From JBCCGI01 sp039029355 (GTDB taxonomy: Bacteria; Planctomycetota; UBA1135; GCA-002686595): 64,000 nt of DNA. Location: NCBI GenBank assembly GCA_039029355.1, contig JBCCGI010000012.1:62001-126000 (forward strand), given 5' to 3'. This document shows positions 18,112-27,385 of the stretch, in pieces. Under the pieces are notes generated by a model. That model saw only the letters and a list, made by a program, of their open reading frames with translations. It did no database searches and had not been told where the DNA came from. How positions within the stretch are numbered: position 1 is the first letter of the stretch; each line of letters opens with the position of its first letter. The translations under genes were made by a program, and so were the position numbers.

Positions 18112-21100
18112 ATGAAGGAAGCCGAACAGCACGAGCTCGTGCGCGAGCTGCTCGAGGAGCTCTTCGACCTCCCGCCCGAGGAGCAGCGCCGGGTTCTATC
18201 CGAGCGCGAGCTCCCCGCCGGGGTCGAAGAGCGCGTGCTGTCCGTGCTCGGCTACGAGCCCGGGGTGACCGCCTTCAACGAGCGGGACGAGGGCGGCCTG
18301 GAGCGGCGGCTCCAGCGCCTCGGCGAGGCGGTACCCGCCGAACCGCACGACGAGGCGCTGCCCGAGTCCATCGCGGGCTTCGCGATCGAGGGCGTCCTGG
18401 GCCGCGGCGGGATGGGGATCGTCTACCGCGGCGTGCAGGCGCAGCCGCGCCGCGAGGTCGCGATCAAGGTGCTGCACGCCCTGTCGGTCAGCCCCGACCG
18501 GCTGCGGCGCTTCGAGTACGAGGCCGAGGTCCTCGCCCGGCTCGACCACCCCAACGTCGCGAAGGTGTTCCAGGCCGGCATCGACCGCGTGCCGTACATC
18601 GCGATGGAGCTGGTCGACGGCCGCGACATCCTCGCGCACTGCGAGGCCAAGGAGCTCTCGATCGAGGACCGCCTGCGGCTGTTCCGCGGCGTCTGCGAGG
18701 GCGTCCAGCACGCGCACCAGCACGGCGTCGTCCACCGCGATCTGAAGCCGGCGAACATCCTGGTGTCGCGCGACGGCCGGCCACGCCTCCTGGACTTCGG
18801 CATCGCCCGGCCGGTCGAGCTGGGCGAGCGCGAGACGCCCGGCCAGACCATGACCGGCGACATGCTGGGCTCGCTGGCCTGGATGAGCCCCGAGCAGGCG
18901 CGCGGCGAGCTGAGCGCGATCGACACGCGGACCGACGTGTACGCGCTGGGCGTGCTGCTCTACCGGCTGCTGTCCGGCGAGATGCCGTACGACGTGTCGA
19001 ACCTCGCCCCCTGGAACGCGGCGCGCGTCGTGTGCGAGGAGGAGCCCAAGCGCCTCGGCAGCCACGGCGCGCATCTCGCCGGCGACCTCGAGGCCATCTG
19101 CGCGATGGCGCTCGACAAGGAGATCGCGCGCCGCTACCCCTCGGCCGGCGCCTTCGGGCGCGACGTCGAGCGCTTCCTCGACAACTCCCCCATCGACGCG
19201 CGGGCGTGGAGCGCGACCTACCACCTGCGCAAGCTGGTGCGGCGCCACCGCGGGCTAACGACGGCGCTGGCGTCGCTCCTGGCCGTGCTGATCGGCAGCC
19301 TGGTCGCGCTGAACTACGTGCAGGCCGAGGCCAGGGCCGAGGTCGAAGCCCAGGCCGAGATCGCGCGCGAGGTCAACCGCTTCCTCAACGAGGATCTTCT
19401 GGCTGCGGTCCGCCCCTCGAACGAGGCCGGCCGCGGGATCGACGTCTCGATGCGCGAGGTGCTGGACGAAGCCGCGAAGCGCATCGAGACCGCGGCCCGG
19501 CCGGGCGGCCGCTTCTTCGACAAGCCGCTGGTCGAGGCCCAGATCCGCACGACGCTGGCGGACACGTACGCCGACCTGGCGGAGCTCGACCTCGCCCGCC
19601 CCCACGCCGAGCGCGCCTTCGTTCTGCGCGCACAAGAGCTCGGCGAGGAGCACGTGGAGACGCTGGACGCGCTCGCGACCCGCCTCCGGATCGACGTCCA
19701 GGCGCGCCGCGGAGAGTCCCTGCGACCCTTTGCCGAGGAATGCCTGGCGCAGGCCCAAAGGGTCCTGGGGGACGACCACGAGGTCACGCTGGCGATCCTG
19801 CACTCGGTCGGGTCCTTCTACCTGCACCGGGAGGACCTCGACCGCGCCGAAGCCCTGCTGACGAAGGCCTGGGAGGGACGCCGGGCGAAGCTCGGCGAGG
19901 CCGACCGCGCGACGCTCAACAGCCTCGAGCAGCGCGGCGAGCTCTACAGGGTCGCCGGTCGTTACGCGGAGCTCGAGCGGGTCGCCCAGCGGTCCCTCGC
20001 GATCCACCGCGAGGCCTTCGGGGAGCGGCACGACGCGACCGCCGACGCCATGCAGCAGCTCGCGATGTACTACCTCAGGATGGAGCGCCACGCCGACGCC
20101 GAGCCGCTGATGCGCAACGTGGTCGCGATCCGCACCGAGCTGCAGGGGCCGCGGCACGCCGAGACGATCGCGGCCCAGAACGATCTCGCGATCTGCCTGC
20201 GGGGGCCGGAGTACGGCGACGACAGGAAGGAGAACGAGGCCGAGGCGATCCTGGCCGAATACCTCCCGATCGCGGAGGAGGTGCTCGGGGTGCACCACCC
20301 CACGACGGTCACGATGCGGAGCAACCTCGGCAACCTCTATGGGGAGCGGGGACGAGGGGCCGAGGCGCTCACGCTGCTCGAGGCCAACCTGGCCTACGAG
20401 CGCGAGGCGTTTGGCGATGGGCACTCCAGTACGATCTACACCTGGTACAAGCTGGGGGGCGTGCTGAAGAGCCTGGGGCGAGCGGACGACGCCGAGGCGA
20501 CGTACCACGACTGCCTCGACGCCGCCGAGGCGGAACTGGGCGAGGAGCACCCGCTCACGCAGACCGTCCTCTACCAGCTGACCGCGTTCCTGATCGAGCA
20601 AGGCCGGCCGGCGGAGGCGCTGGAGTTCGCCCGTCTCGGGCACAGGCTGCGCTCTCGGGCCCTCGGCGAGGGGAACTCCGACACGCTCCTGTCGCACCTC
20701 AGTATCGGGCTCGCCCTGCGCGACCTGGGCCGCCTCGACGAGGCGGAGGAGGTCTTCGAGGAGTGCATCGCGCTCCGCAAGGAGCACACCGGGATGGACG
20801 ACTGGGACACCTGGGGCGCGATCACCGTGCTCGCCGAGCTGCACGAGTCGCGCGGCAACACCGACGCCGCGGTCGCCGGTCTGCAGGAGGTGCTCGAGTG
20901 CATCATCCGCGTCCGCGGCGAGCACGACCACGACGCGATCAACCACTACGCACGCATCGGCGACATCTACATGGCCGGGCAGCGCTTCGCGGAGGCCGAG
21001 CCCTACTTCCGGCGCGGCGTCGAGCTCTGCCGCGAGGCCGACGGCATGGACGAGGAGTTCGCACAGATCATCCTCAACTTCCTGGTCGACTCGCTGATCC

Positions 21101-21267
21101 TGACGGACCGCTACGAAGAGGCGCTGCCCTTGGCCGAGGAGCTCCTGGCGCGGACGCCCGAGGACCACCCGTGGATCGAGGTGCGCCGCGAGTGCGTGGC
21201 ATCGTCGCGCAAGGAGCTCGGGCTGCCGGAGGCCGGCGAGCCGGTGCCGGCCGCAAGCAAGCCCTAG
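18112..21267 (+). CDS. Membrane-anchored Ser/Thr protein kinase with TPR repeats
   Basis: 1051 residues. The kinase domain spans about 90-355 with the Gly-rich loop 'LGRGGMGIVY' (96-105), Lys119, 'HRDLKPAN' with Asp210 and 'DFG' Asp228, all intact. One transmembrane helix lies at about 381-400, then a long C-terminal region of TPR units of the kinesin-light-chain/NB-ARC type (42-residue period, e.g. 'DLARPHAERAFVLRAQELGEEHVETL', 'DADAEATYHDCLDAAEAELGEEHPLT'). TPRs probably bind partner proteins or peptides on the far side of the membrane from the kinase. There is no sigma gene adjacent, unlike the two WD40 kinases. The upstream lipoprotein gene ends 42 bp before this start. Confidence 0.92.
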   Translation: MKEAEQHELVRELLEELFDLPPEEQRRVLSERELPAGVEERVLSVLGYEPGVTAFNERDEGGLERRLQRLGEAVPAEPHDEALPESIAGFAIEGVLGRGGMGIVYRGVQAQPRREVAIKVLHALSVSPDRLRRFEYEAEVLARLDHPNVAKVFQAGIDRVPYIAMELVDGRDILAHCEAKELSIEDRLRLFRGVCEGVQHAHQHGVVHRDLKPANILVSRDGRPRLLDFGIARPVELGERETPGQTMTGDMLGSLAWMSPEQARGELSAIDTRTDVYALGVLLYRLLSGEMPYDVSNLAPWNAARVVCEEEPKRLGSHGAHLAGDLEAICAMALDKEIARRYPSAGAFGRDVERFLDNSPIDARAWSATYHLRKLVRRHRGLTTALASLLAVLIGSLVALNYVQAEARAEVEAQAEIAREVNRFLNEDLLAAVRPSNEAGRGIDVSMREVLDEAAKRIETAARPGGRFFDKPLVEAQIRTTLADTYADLAELDLARPHAERAFVLRAQELGEEHVETLDALATRLRIDVQARRGESLRPFAEECLAQAQRVLGDDHEVTLAILHSVGSFYLHREDLDRAEALLTKAWEGRRAKLGEADRATLNSLEQRGELYRVAGRYAELERVAQRSLAIHREAFGERHDATADAMQQLAMYYLRMERHADAEPLMRNVVAIRTELQGPRHAETIAAQNDLAICLRGPEYGDDRKENEAEAILAEYLPIAEEVLGVHHPTTVTMRSNLGNLYGERGRGAEALTLLEANLAYEREAFGDGHSSTIYTWYKLGGVLKSLGRADDAEATYHDCLDAAEAELGEEHPLTQTVLYQLTAFLIEQGRPAEALEFARLGHRLRSRALGEGNSDTLLSHLSIGLALRDLGRLDEAEEVFEECIALRKEHTGMDDWDTWGAITVLAELHESRGNTDAAVAGLQEVLECIIRVRGEHDHDAINHYARIGDIYMAGQRFAEAEPYFRRGVELCREADGMDEEFAQIILNFLVDSLILTDRYEEALPLAEELLARTPEDHPWIEVRRECVASSRKELGLPEAGEPVPAASKP

Positions 21268-21650
21268 CGCACGGCCCTCCACCAACGCCGGACGCGCCCC
21301 GTCCTCGAGCAAGCCTCGGGCCCGGAGCGCGCCGTCGCAGAAGCCGGATCTAGAAGGTCCCGATCACCAGGTCGAGCGCGTTCGTGAGGGAAAAGAGCAG
21401 GAAGGGAATCCAGAGCCTTTGGGGATACACGGCGGCCTCCAAGGTCGAGGTGGGGTCTTCGGCGGAGGGCCACAAGCGGCCCCTTCCGACAGCGGAGCCG
21501 CGGGGCGCCGCTCGCGCCTGGAGGACGACCGGCGAGAAAAGCCGGCATTTGCGTCCGGTCGCGAGTGCGCGGCGCGAGTTCAGCCCATTCGCAAAGCTCC
21601 TTAGGCGCGGGCCGCTCCCGCGCCGGCTCGGCCCTATGGAGGCCCCCCTC
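21268..21650. other. 383-bp gap without a supported gene, upstream of pectate-lyase-like gene
   Basis: It holds no open frame with coding character on the + strand. On the - strand, 21350-21440 would encode a hydrophobic stretch ('WIPFLLFSLTNALDLVIGTF') ending in a stop, but no plausible start or ribosome-binding site accompanies it. The last 50 bp hold a strong hairpin and the ribosome-binding site of the following gene. The region probably contains the promoter of the pectate-lyase-like gene. Confidence 0.5.
21604..21624 (+). promoter_or_regulatory. Perfect 8-bp hairpin in the 5' leader of the pectate-lyase-like gene
   Basis: GGCGCGGG (21604-21611), loop CCGCT, CCCGCGCC (21617-21624). It ends 26 nt before the start codon and is not followed by a T tract, so it is more likely a leader structure or protein-binding palindrome than a terminator. 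Confidence 0.4.
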
Positions 21651-23093
21651 ATGACGACCCGTTCCTTGCTCCGCTCCCTCGTACTCGCTCTCGGGCTCCT
21701 CGGACTCGACGCGTCCGCCCAGATCGGCCCCTCCGTGCCCGCCTTCCCGGGCGCCGAGGGCTTCGGCGCCGCCGCCCGCGGCGGCCGCGGCGGCACGCCG
21801 CTGTACGTCACCAACACCGACGACTCGGGGCCGGGCTCGCTGCGCTGGGCGCTGCTCGAGCCCTATCCGCGCACGGTCCTGTTCGCCGTCTCGGGCACGA
21901 TCGCGCTGCAGAGCCAGCTGCAGATCGACTCGCCCTTCGTCACGGTCGCCGGACAGACCGCGCCGGGCGGCGGGATCGCGATCCGGAACGCGGGCCCGGT
22001 GACGACCGCGCTGGTCAAGGTGACGACCAACGACGTGGTCCTGCGCCACCTGCGCTTCCGGCCCGGCCCGGACGACTCGAACTGCGGGTCGGCCAACCTC
22101 GACGCGCTGCTGATCGACACGCCCGACTCCTACCGCGTGATCGTCGACCACTGCTCGGTGAGCTGGGCGGTAGACGAGAACATGAGCATCTTCGGAGGCG
22201 CGCGCGACGTCACCGTGCAGTGGTGCCTCATCTCCGAGGGCCTCTACTGCTCGAACCACGAGAAGACGGTCGAGAAGGTCGGCTGCGACGACGAGCCCGA
22301 CCCGTCGGGCTGGTGCTACGACCCGGTCGACGCGCCGGACCTGCACAACCCGCACAGCCGCGGGATGACGATCTCGACCCTGCCCGACTCCTCCGACAAC
22401 CCCGACCGCATCAGCCTGCACCACAACCTGTGGGCCCACAACGACCAGCGCCACCCGAACGTCACCAGCAGCACGTTCGTCGACTTCGTGAACAACGTCG
22501 TCTACGACTTCAAGTCGTTCTCGGCCAAGCTGGCGCACAAGAACACGCACAGCACGATCCGGATGAACTACGAGGCGAACGTGTTCCTGCCCGGCCCCTC
22601 GACGCCGCCGGACCAGACGCACTACGTGCTGACGATCGACGCGCCGGACCCGACCTCGAGCACCCAGGTCTACTACGCCGACAACATCGCGGTCGATCCG
22701 GTGACGACCGACCTGCCGAACGGCTACAAGCAGTACATCGTCGGCACGCCGTTCCAGGCGCCGGCCGTGACGATGCACTCGCCCTTCATCCTGCCGCTGG
22801 TCCTGGGCGCAGGCGCGGGCGCGACGCTCCCGGCGCGCGACGCGGTCGACGCGCGCGTCGTCCAGGAGGTGCTCGGCGGCGCCGGCGGCGAGGTCAACGA
22901 CCCCTCGGAGACCGGCGGCTGGCCGGACCTGAAGAGCCTGATCGCGCCGCTCGACACCGACAAGGACGGCATGCCCGACGACTGGGAGGACATCCACGGC
23001 TTCGAGAAGAACAAGCCCGGCGACGGCCCGCAGGACCGCGACCAGGACGGCTACACCAACCTCGAGGAGTACCTGAACGGCACCACGCCCTGA
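21651..23093 (+). CDS. Secreted pectate-lyase-like (parallel beta-helix) protein with calcium-binding tail
   Basis: Start ATG 21651 has a good ribosome-binding site (GGAGG, 8-nt spacing) and begins a signal peptide ending 'LGLDASA' near residue 23; 480 residues. The mature protein starts 'PSVPAFPGAEGFGAAARGGRGG' and continues 'VTNTDDSGPGSLRWAL', the classic opening of PL1-type planctomycete/Bacteroidetes pectate lyases. The beta-helix core includes 'VVLRHLRFRPG' and 'VIVDHCSVSWAVDENMSI'. The C-terminus has acidic EF-hand/thrombospondin-type-3 repeats ('DTDKDGMPDDWE', 'DRDQDGYTNLEEYLNG'), common in exported polysaccharide-degrading proteins. Cleavage of an acidic polysaccharide such as pectate by beta-elimination is likely. 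A strong hairpin follows the stop. Confidence 0.87.
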   Translation: MTTRSLLRSLVLALGLLGLDASAQIGPSVPAFPGAEGFGAAARGGRGGTPLYVTNTDDSGPGSLRWALLEPYPRTVLFAVSGTIALQSQLQIDSPFVTVAGQTAPGGGIAIRNAGPVTTALVKVTTNDVVLRHLRFRPGPDDSNCGSANLDALLIDTPDSYRVIVDHCSVSWAVDENMSIFGGARDVTVQWCLISEGLYCSNHEKTVEKVGCDDEPDPSGWCYDPVDAPDLHNPHSRGMTISTLPDSSDNPDRISLHHNLWAHNDQRHPNVTSSTFVDFVNNVVYDFKSFSAKLAHKNTHSTIRMNYEANVFLPGPSTPPDQTHYVLTIDAPDPTSSTQVYYADNIAVDPVTTDLPNGYKQYIVGTPFQAPAVTMHSPFILPLVLGAGAGATLPARDAVDARVVQEVLGGAGGEVNDPSETGGWPDLKSLIAPLDTDKDGMPDDWEDIHGFEKNKPGDGPQDRDQDGYTNLEEYLNGTTP

Positions 23094-23114
23094 GGCGGGG
23101 CTCCCCCACCGGAA

Positions 23115-23146
23115 GCCCCGGGTCCGGCGCTCGCCGGGCCCGGGGC
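23115..23146 (+). terminator. Strong 14-bp hairpin after the pectate-lyase-like gene
   Basis: Arms GCCCCGGGTCCGGC (23115-23128) and GCCGGGCCCGGGGC (23133-23146) pair with one G-T wobble around a 4-nt loop. The structure starts 21 bp after the stop at 23093. No T tract follows, as is common for GC-rich genomes, so termination is likely but not proven. Confidence 0.6.
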
Positions 23147-23163
23147 ACTAAACTGGGCGCTGC

Positions 23164-26100
23164 ATGGACTCGTCGGAACTGGAGAACGCCGCACGCGTTC
23201 TGGACTTCGTCGACCTCCTCGAGCGCGACTGCGCGGCGGGAGGCCCAGCGCCGCTCGCCGACTACCTGGCGCGCTTCCCGGGCCTCGACGCGGCGATCGC
23301 GCGCGAGTACCTCAACGTGCTCGAGGCGCGCCGGCAACGGACCGAGGTGCCGACCGCGCCGGCGCCCCCGGACGATCCGCACGGCCGGCGCACGGTCGGC
23401 CCGTTCCGCATCCTCCGCGAGCTCGGCCGCGGCGGCCAGGGCATCGTGTTCCTGGCCGAGGATCCCGTGCTGGGTCGCGAGGTCGCGCTCAAGGTCCTGC
23501 ACGCACCGCTCGGCCAGGTCGCGTCGGGAGAGCTCGCGCGCCTGCGGCGCGAGGTCGAGCTGCTCTCGCGCCTGGACCACCCCGGCATCTGCCCGGTCTA
23601 CCAGGCGCGGCTCGAAGGCGACGAGCCCTACCTGAGCATGCAGTTCGTCGACGGCCCGTCGCTGGCGCGGCTCCTGGCGCGGGCGCGCGATCAGGAGCCG
23701 CCCGAGGACGACGCTCCCCTGCCGTGCCCGCCCACCGGTCCGGTCGAGCTGCGCCGCCTGCTACGGCTCTTCGAGCGCGCCGCGCTCGCCCTGCACGCTG
23801 CCCACGAGGCGGGCGTCGTCCACCGCGACGTCAAGCCCGCCAACCTGGTCGTCGACCGGCGCGAGCAGCCGGTGCTGCTCGACTTCGGGCTCGCGCGGCG
23901 CGTGGGCGACGCGACGCTGACGCTGACGCCCGCCGGCGAGACGCGCGGCACGCCGGCGTACATGTCGCCCGAGCAGGTCCGAGGCACCGAGCCCGTCGAC
24001 CGGCGCACCGACGTGTACTCGCTGGGCGCGACGCTGTTCGAGTGCCTGACCCTGCGCCTCCCGTTCTGCGCGCGCACGCACGCCGAGCTGACCCACGCCA
24101 TCCTCGAGGGGCCGCTGCCCCAGGCGTCCGCGCTCAACGGCGCGGTGCCGCGCGACCTGGACGTGGTGCTGTCGACCGCGCTCGCGCGCAACGCGGGCGA
24201 CCGCTATCCCACCGCGCTGGCCCTCGCGCGCGACCTGCGGCACGTGCGGCTCTACGAGCCGATCGAGGCCCGCCCCGCCGGCGCCTGGGTCGTGCTCGCC
24301 CGCTGGGCGCGCCGCAACCCGACGCTGGCCGGCGCGCTGGGAGGGCTGCTGCTGGTGCTGCTCACCGGCCTGGCCTTCTCGACGCACCTGCTCGGCAAGC
24401 TGCGGGCGACCGCCGAGCGGCAGCGCGCCGAGAAGCTCGCCGGCGAGGCGCTGATGCTCGCCGACGAGAACCCGATCGGCGCGTTCTTCACCGCGATCGA
24501 CGCCTTCGAGGCGGGCGGCGGGCATACGGCGCGGAGCGCGCTCCTCGCCGCCATGCAGGCCTGCGACCTCGAGCGCTCGATCCTCCCCGCCTCGCGGGGT
24601 CGCGTCGAGGAGATCGCGCTGGCCGACGACGGCGCGCGCGTGGTGGCGCGGCTCGACGACGGCACGGTCGGCGTCTGGTCGGTCGCAACGGGCGAGACGC
24701 AGGCGGCCCCGGCCGCGCGGGACGTGCGCGCCATCGCGGTCGACCCGACCGGTCGCTGGCTCCTGACCGGCGACGACGGCGGCGGGTCGGCGCTGTGGAG
24801 CGTGCGCGACGGGACGCTGCGCGCGGACCTTCCGCCGCACGACGCGGGCGTGGCCGCGGTCGGTTTCCTGCCCGACGGGACGGCGGTGACCAGCTCCGCC
24901 GACGGCACGGTGCGCGCGTCGCGCGACGGCGACGAGCTCTGGCGCGCCTCCTCCGCGGACGGGCCCCTGGTCGCGCAGGCGCTCGCGCCGGGCGGCTCGC
25001 ACCTCGCGGTCGTCGCGGGCCAGGCCGACGAGATGGCGCTGGAGCGCCGCTGGGTCGAGCTGCGCGACGCCGGCGACGGCCGGCTGCTGCGGCGCCTCGG
25101 GCCGCTGTCCTCCGCGCTCTCGTGCCTGCGCTTCTCGCCGGACGCCGCGCGCCTCGCCACCGGGACCTTCGACGGCGAGGTCACGCTGTGGGACGTGGCG
25201 AGCGGAGCGCCGGTCTGCGCGTGGCGCCACCCGAGCTTCGTCCACGGGCTGATCTTCGACGCCGGCGGCGAGCGCGTGCTCTCGGTGCACGACCCCGGCG
25301 AGGCCGCGCGCGGCAGCTCATCCGGCGCAGCGCTCTTCGACGCGCGGACGGGCGCGCTGCTCCACGAGCTGGTCGGACACGAGGGCCGCGCGGTCGCGGA
25401 CGGCGCGTTCCGCCCGGACGGAGCCGAGGTCGCGACGGTCTCCTTCGACGGGAGCGTGCGCCTCTGGGACGCGCGCTCGGGCCGCCCGCTGCGGGTGCTG
25501 CGCGGGACCGGGCGGCGCATCGAGGGCGTGCTGTGGTCGCCGCGCGGCGACCGCCTGATCACCCATACCCACCGGCTGCAGGTCTGGGCGCTGCGCGAGC
25601 GCCCCGGACTGGCCACGCTGCGCGGGCACCGCGGCCCGGTGCTCTCCGCGTGCTACGCGCCCGACGGCGCCAGTATCCTCACCGCGTCGGTCGACGGGAG
25701 CGCGGCGCTTTGGGACGCGCGCTCGGCCACGCGCCTGCGCGTCCTTGCGGGGCACGACGGACCGGTCAACGGCGCGTCCTTCGACGCCTCCGGCGCGAAC
25801 ATCCTGACCGTCTCCGACGACGGTACGGCGGCGCTCTGGCGCACCGACGGCACGCTGCGCGCGCGCCTGGGCGAGCCGGGCCCGGCGCTGGTCGGAGGCG
25901 CCTTCGGCCCGCGCGGCCGGCGCGTGCTGACCGCCGACTGCGAGGGCGTGGCGCGCCTCTTCGACGCCGAGACCGGCGCGCTCGTGCGCGAGCTGCGCGG
26001 GCACGAGGGGCCGATCCTCAGCCTCGCCATCGCGCCGGACGGCACGCTGGCCGCGACCGGTGGAGGCGACCGCACCGTCGTGCTGTGGGACACCGAGAGC

Positions 26101-26694
26101 GGCGAGCGCGTCCACACGCTGCGGCGCTGGCGCGACTACCCGCCGGGCGAGCACGTGCGCGACGTCTTCGATCTGGTCTTCTCGCCGTCGAGCGAGCTCC
26201 TCGTCGCCGCGACCGAGGACCTGCAGGCGCGCACGTGGAACGCGCGCACCGGGACGTTCGTGTCCGCGGTCGAGCTCCCCGCGACGCCGCGCGGGATCGA
26301 GCTGCTCGCGGAGCGGCCCGCGACCCTCCTTCTGGCCGGTCGCTGGAGCCCCGACCTCTACGTGCTGGGCCCGAGCAGTGAGCGCCTCGCCCGCATGCCC
26401 GGCAAGCACCGCGATTCGATCCTGAGCCTGGCGGTGTCCGCCGACCGCACGCTCTGCCTGACGACGTCGAACGACCGGACCGCACGCCTCTGGAGCGCGG
26501 GCGACCTGACGCCGATCTCGCGCCTCGCGGGGCACGAGGGTCCCGTGACCGGCGGCGGCTTTCACCCCGGCGGCGGCGCCGTCGTCACCTGTTCGGTGGA
26601 TGGGACCGCCCGCATCTGGCCGGTGGACCCGTATCCACTCGCCCTCGAACGCCACCCGGGCCAGCACCTGCGCCGCGTGGTGCTGCCGGAATAG
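23164..26694 (+). CDS. Membrane-anchored Ser/Thr protein kinase with WD40 repeats
   Basis: 1176 residues. An N-terminal helical region (1-75, 'LADYLARFPGLDAAIAREYL') precedes a kinase domain (about 79-360): Gly-rich loop 'LGRGGQGIVFL' (87-97), Lys110, 'HRDVKPAN' with Asp222 and 'DFG' Asp240, all intact. The transmembrane helix is at about 388-406. A short helical neck ('EALMLADENPIGAFFTAIDAFEAGG') leads into a WD40 region from about 480 to the end, with at least ten units such as 'FSPDAARLATGTFDGEVTLWDVASG'. The gene is convergent with an ECF sigma gene; only 4 bp separate the two stop codons. This mirrors the kinase/sigma pair at 7.5-11.6 kb. Confidence 0.92.
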   Translation: MDSSELENAARVLDFVDLLERDCAAGGPAPLADYLARFPGLDAAIAREYLNVLEARRQRTEVPTAPAPPDDPHGRRTVGPFRILRELGRGGQGIVFLAEDPVLGREVALKVLHAPLGQVASGELARLRREVELLSRLDHPGICPVYQARLEGDEPYLSMQFVDGPSLARLLARARDQEPPEDDAPLPCPPTGPVELRRLLRLFERAALALHAAHEAGVVHRDVKPANLVVDRREQPVLLDFGLARRVGDATLTLTPAGETRGTPAYMSPEQVRGTEPVDRRTDVYSLGATLFECLTLRLPFCARTHAELTHAILEGPLPQASALNGAVPRDLDVVLSTALARNAGDRYPTALALARDLRHVRLYEPIEARPAGAWVVLARWARRNPTLAGALGGLLLVLLTGLAFSTHLLGKLRATAERQRAEKLAGEALMLADENPIGAFFTAIDAFEAGGGHTARSALLAAMQACDLERSILPASRGRVEEIALADDGARVVARLDDGTVGVWSVATGETQAAPAARDVRAIAVDPTGRWLLTGDDGGGSALWSVRDGTLRADLPPHDAGVAAVGFLPDGTAVTSSADGTVRASRDGDELWRASSADGPLVAQALAPGGSHLAVVAGQADEMALERRWVELRDAGDGRLLRRLGPLSSALSCLRFSPDAARLATGTFDGEVTLWDVASGAPVCAWRHPSFVHGLIFDAGGERVLSVHDPGEAARGSSSGAALFDARTGALLHELVGHEGRAVADGAFRPDGAEVATVSFDGSVRLWDARSGRPLRVLRGTGRRIEGVLWSPRGDRLITHTHRLQVWALRERPGLATLRGHRGPVLSACYAPDGASILTASVDGSAALWDARSATRLRVLAGHDGPVNGASFDASGANILTVSDDGTAALWRTDGTLRARLGEPGPALVGGAFGPRGRRVLTADCEGVARLFDAETGALVRELRGHEGPILSLAIAPDGTLAATGGGDRTVVLWDTESGERVHTLRRWRDYPPGEHVRDVFDLVFSPSSELLVAATEDLQARTWNARTGTFVSAVELPATPRGIELLAERPATLLLAGRWSPDLYVLGPSSERLARMPGKHRDSILSLAVSADRTLCLTTSNDRTARLWSAGDLTPISRLAGHEGPVTGGGFHPGGGAVVTCSVDGTARIWPVDPYPLALERHPGQHLRRVVLPE

Positions 26695-26698
26695 CGAG

Positions 26699-27316
26699 CT
26701 AGCCCTCCGCGGCGAGCAGCCCCTTGGCCCAGCCCTGCGCCGCCAGCGCGCGGCGCAGGCGCTGCCAGCGCTTCTCCGCGGCGGCGACGCTCAGGCCGAG
26801 CTGGCGCGCGGCCTCGCGCACGGCCATCGCCTCCAACCCGCAGTGGACCAGCAGCGCACGGTCGGCGTCGGGCAGGCCGCGCGCGCGTTCGACGAAGAGC
26901 GCGAGCGCCTCCTCGCGCGCCAGGCGCCGCGAGATGCTCGTCACCTCCTCGGGCACATGGTCGAGGTCGCGGCGCTCGCCCGCCGCCGGCCCGCCCTCGG
27001 GCCGCGCGCGCAGGCGCCGGTGGGCGTCGAGCAGGGCGTACTTCGCCACCTGGAACATCCACGCGCGGAAGGAGCAGCGCTCGGGATCGTAGTGCTCGAT
27101 CGCGCGGAGCGCGCGCACCCACACGTCCTGCAGCAGGTCCGCCGGCTCGAGCCGCGCGCGCAGCTCAGGCGGCATGCGCAGGCAGGCCCAGCTATAGAGC
27201 GCCGGGGCCAGCCGCTCGTAGAGCGCACCCAGCTCGGCCCCTCCCGCGCGCGCGCCGGCCTGGAGGGCGCGGGTGTCGGCGGTGGGCGGGTCGGAATCGG
27301 CGGGCGGATGCTGCAT
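26699..27316 (-). CDS. ECF RNA polymerase sigma factor
   Basis: 205 residues. Region 2 spans about 35-105 ('LEPADLLQDVWVRALRAI', 'SFRAWMFQVAKYALLDAHRRL') and region 4 spans about 135-195 ('MAVREAARQLGLSVAAAEKRWQRLRRAL'). The first 30 residues are low-complexity and the true start may be a little later. No anti-sigma gene is adjacent. The stop lies 4 bp from that of the convergent WD40 kinase, so long transcripts of either gene would be antisense to the other. Phosphorylation of the sigma factor by the neighbouring kinase is the obvious hypothesis. Its sequence differs from the sigma factor at 7493, so the two are not recent duplicates. Confidence 0.88.
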   Translation of the reverse strand: MQHPPADSDPPTADTRALQAGARAGGAELGALYERLAPALYSWACLRMPPELRARLEPADLLQDVWVRALRAIEHYDPERCSFRAWMFQVAKYALLDAHRRLRARPEGGPAAGERRDLDHVPEEVTSISRRLAREEALALFVERARGLPDADRALLVHCGLEAMAVREAARQLGLSVAAAEKRWQRLRRALAAQGWAKGLLAAEG

Positions 27317-27385
27317 GGGCTCACAACATCCTAGTATGGCTCAACGGAATTGTTTCACGCCCCGCCCGATGCGGCGCGCGCCGCC

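Noticed and set aside
15484..18132. An 882-residue open frame on the - strand
   Set aside because: It is the complement of the sortilin-like lipoprotein gene, which has the lipobox and Asp-box repeats. The reverse frame has no recognisable domain.
15990..21353. A 1787-residue open frame on the + strand covering two genes in another frame
   Set aside because: It is Arg/Ala/Gly/Pro-rich without any domain and overlaps clear lipoprotein and kinase genes. At this GC content stop codons are rare in shadow frames.
21350..21440. Hydrophobic reverse-strand tail ending NALDLVIGTF, like the end of a small membrane protein
   Set aside because: There is no suitable start or ribosome-binding site, and the upstream part of the frame runs antisense into the pectate-lyase-like gene. 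At most it is a decayed remnant.
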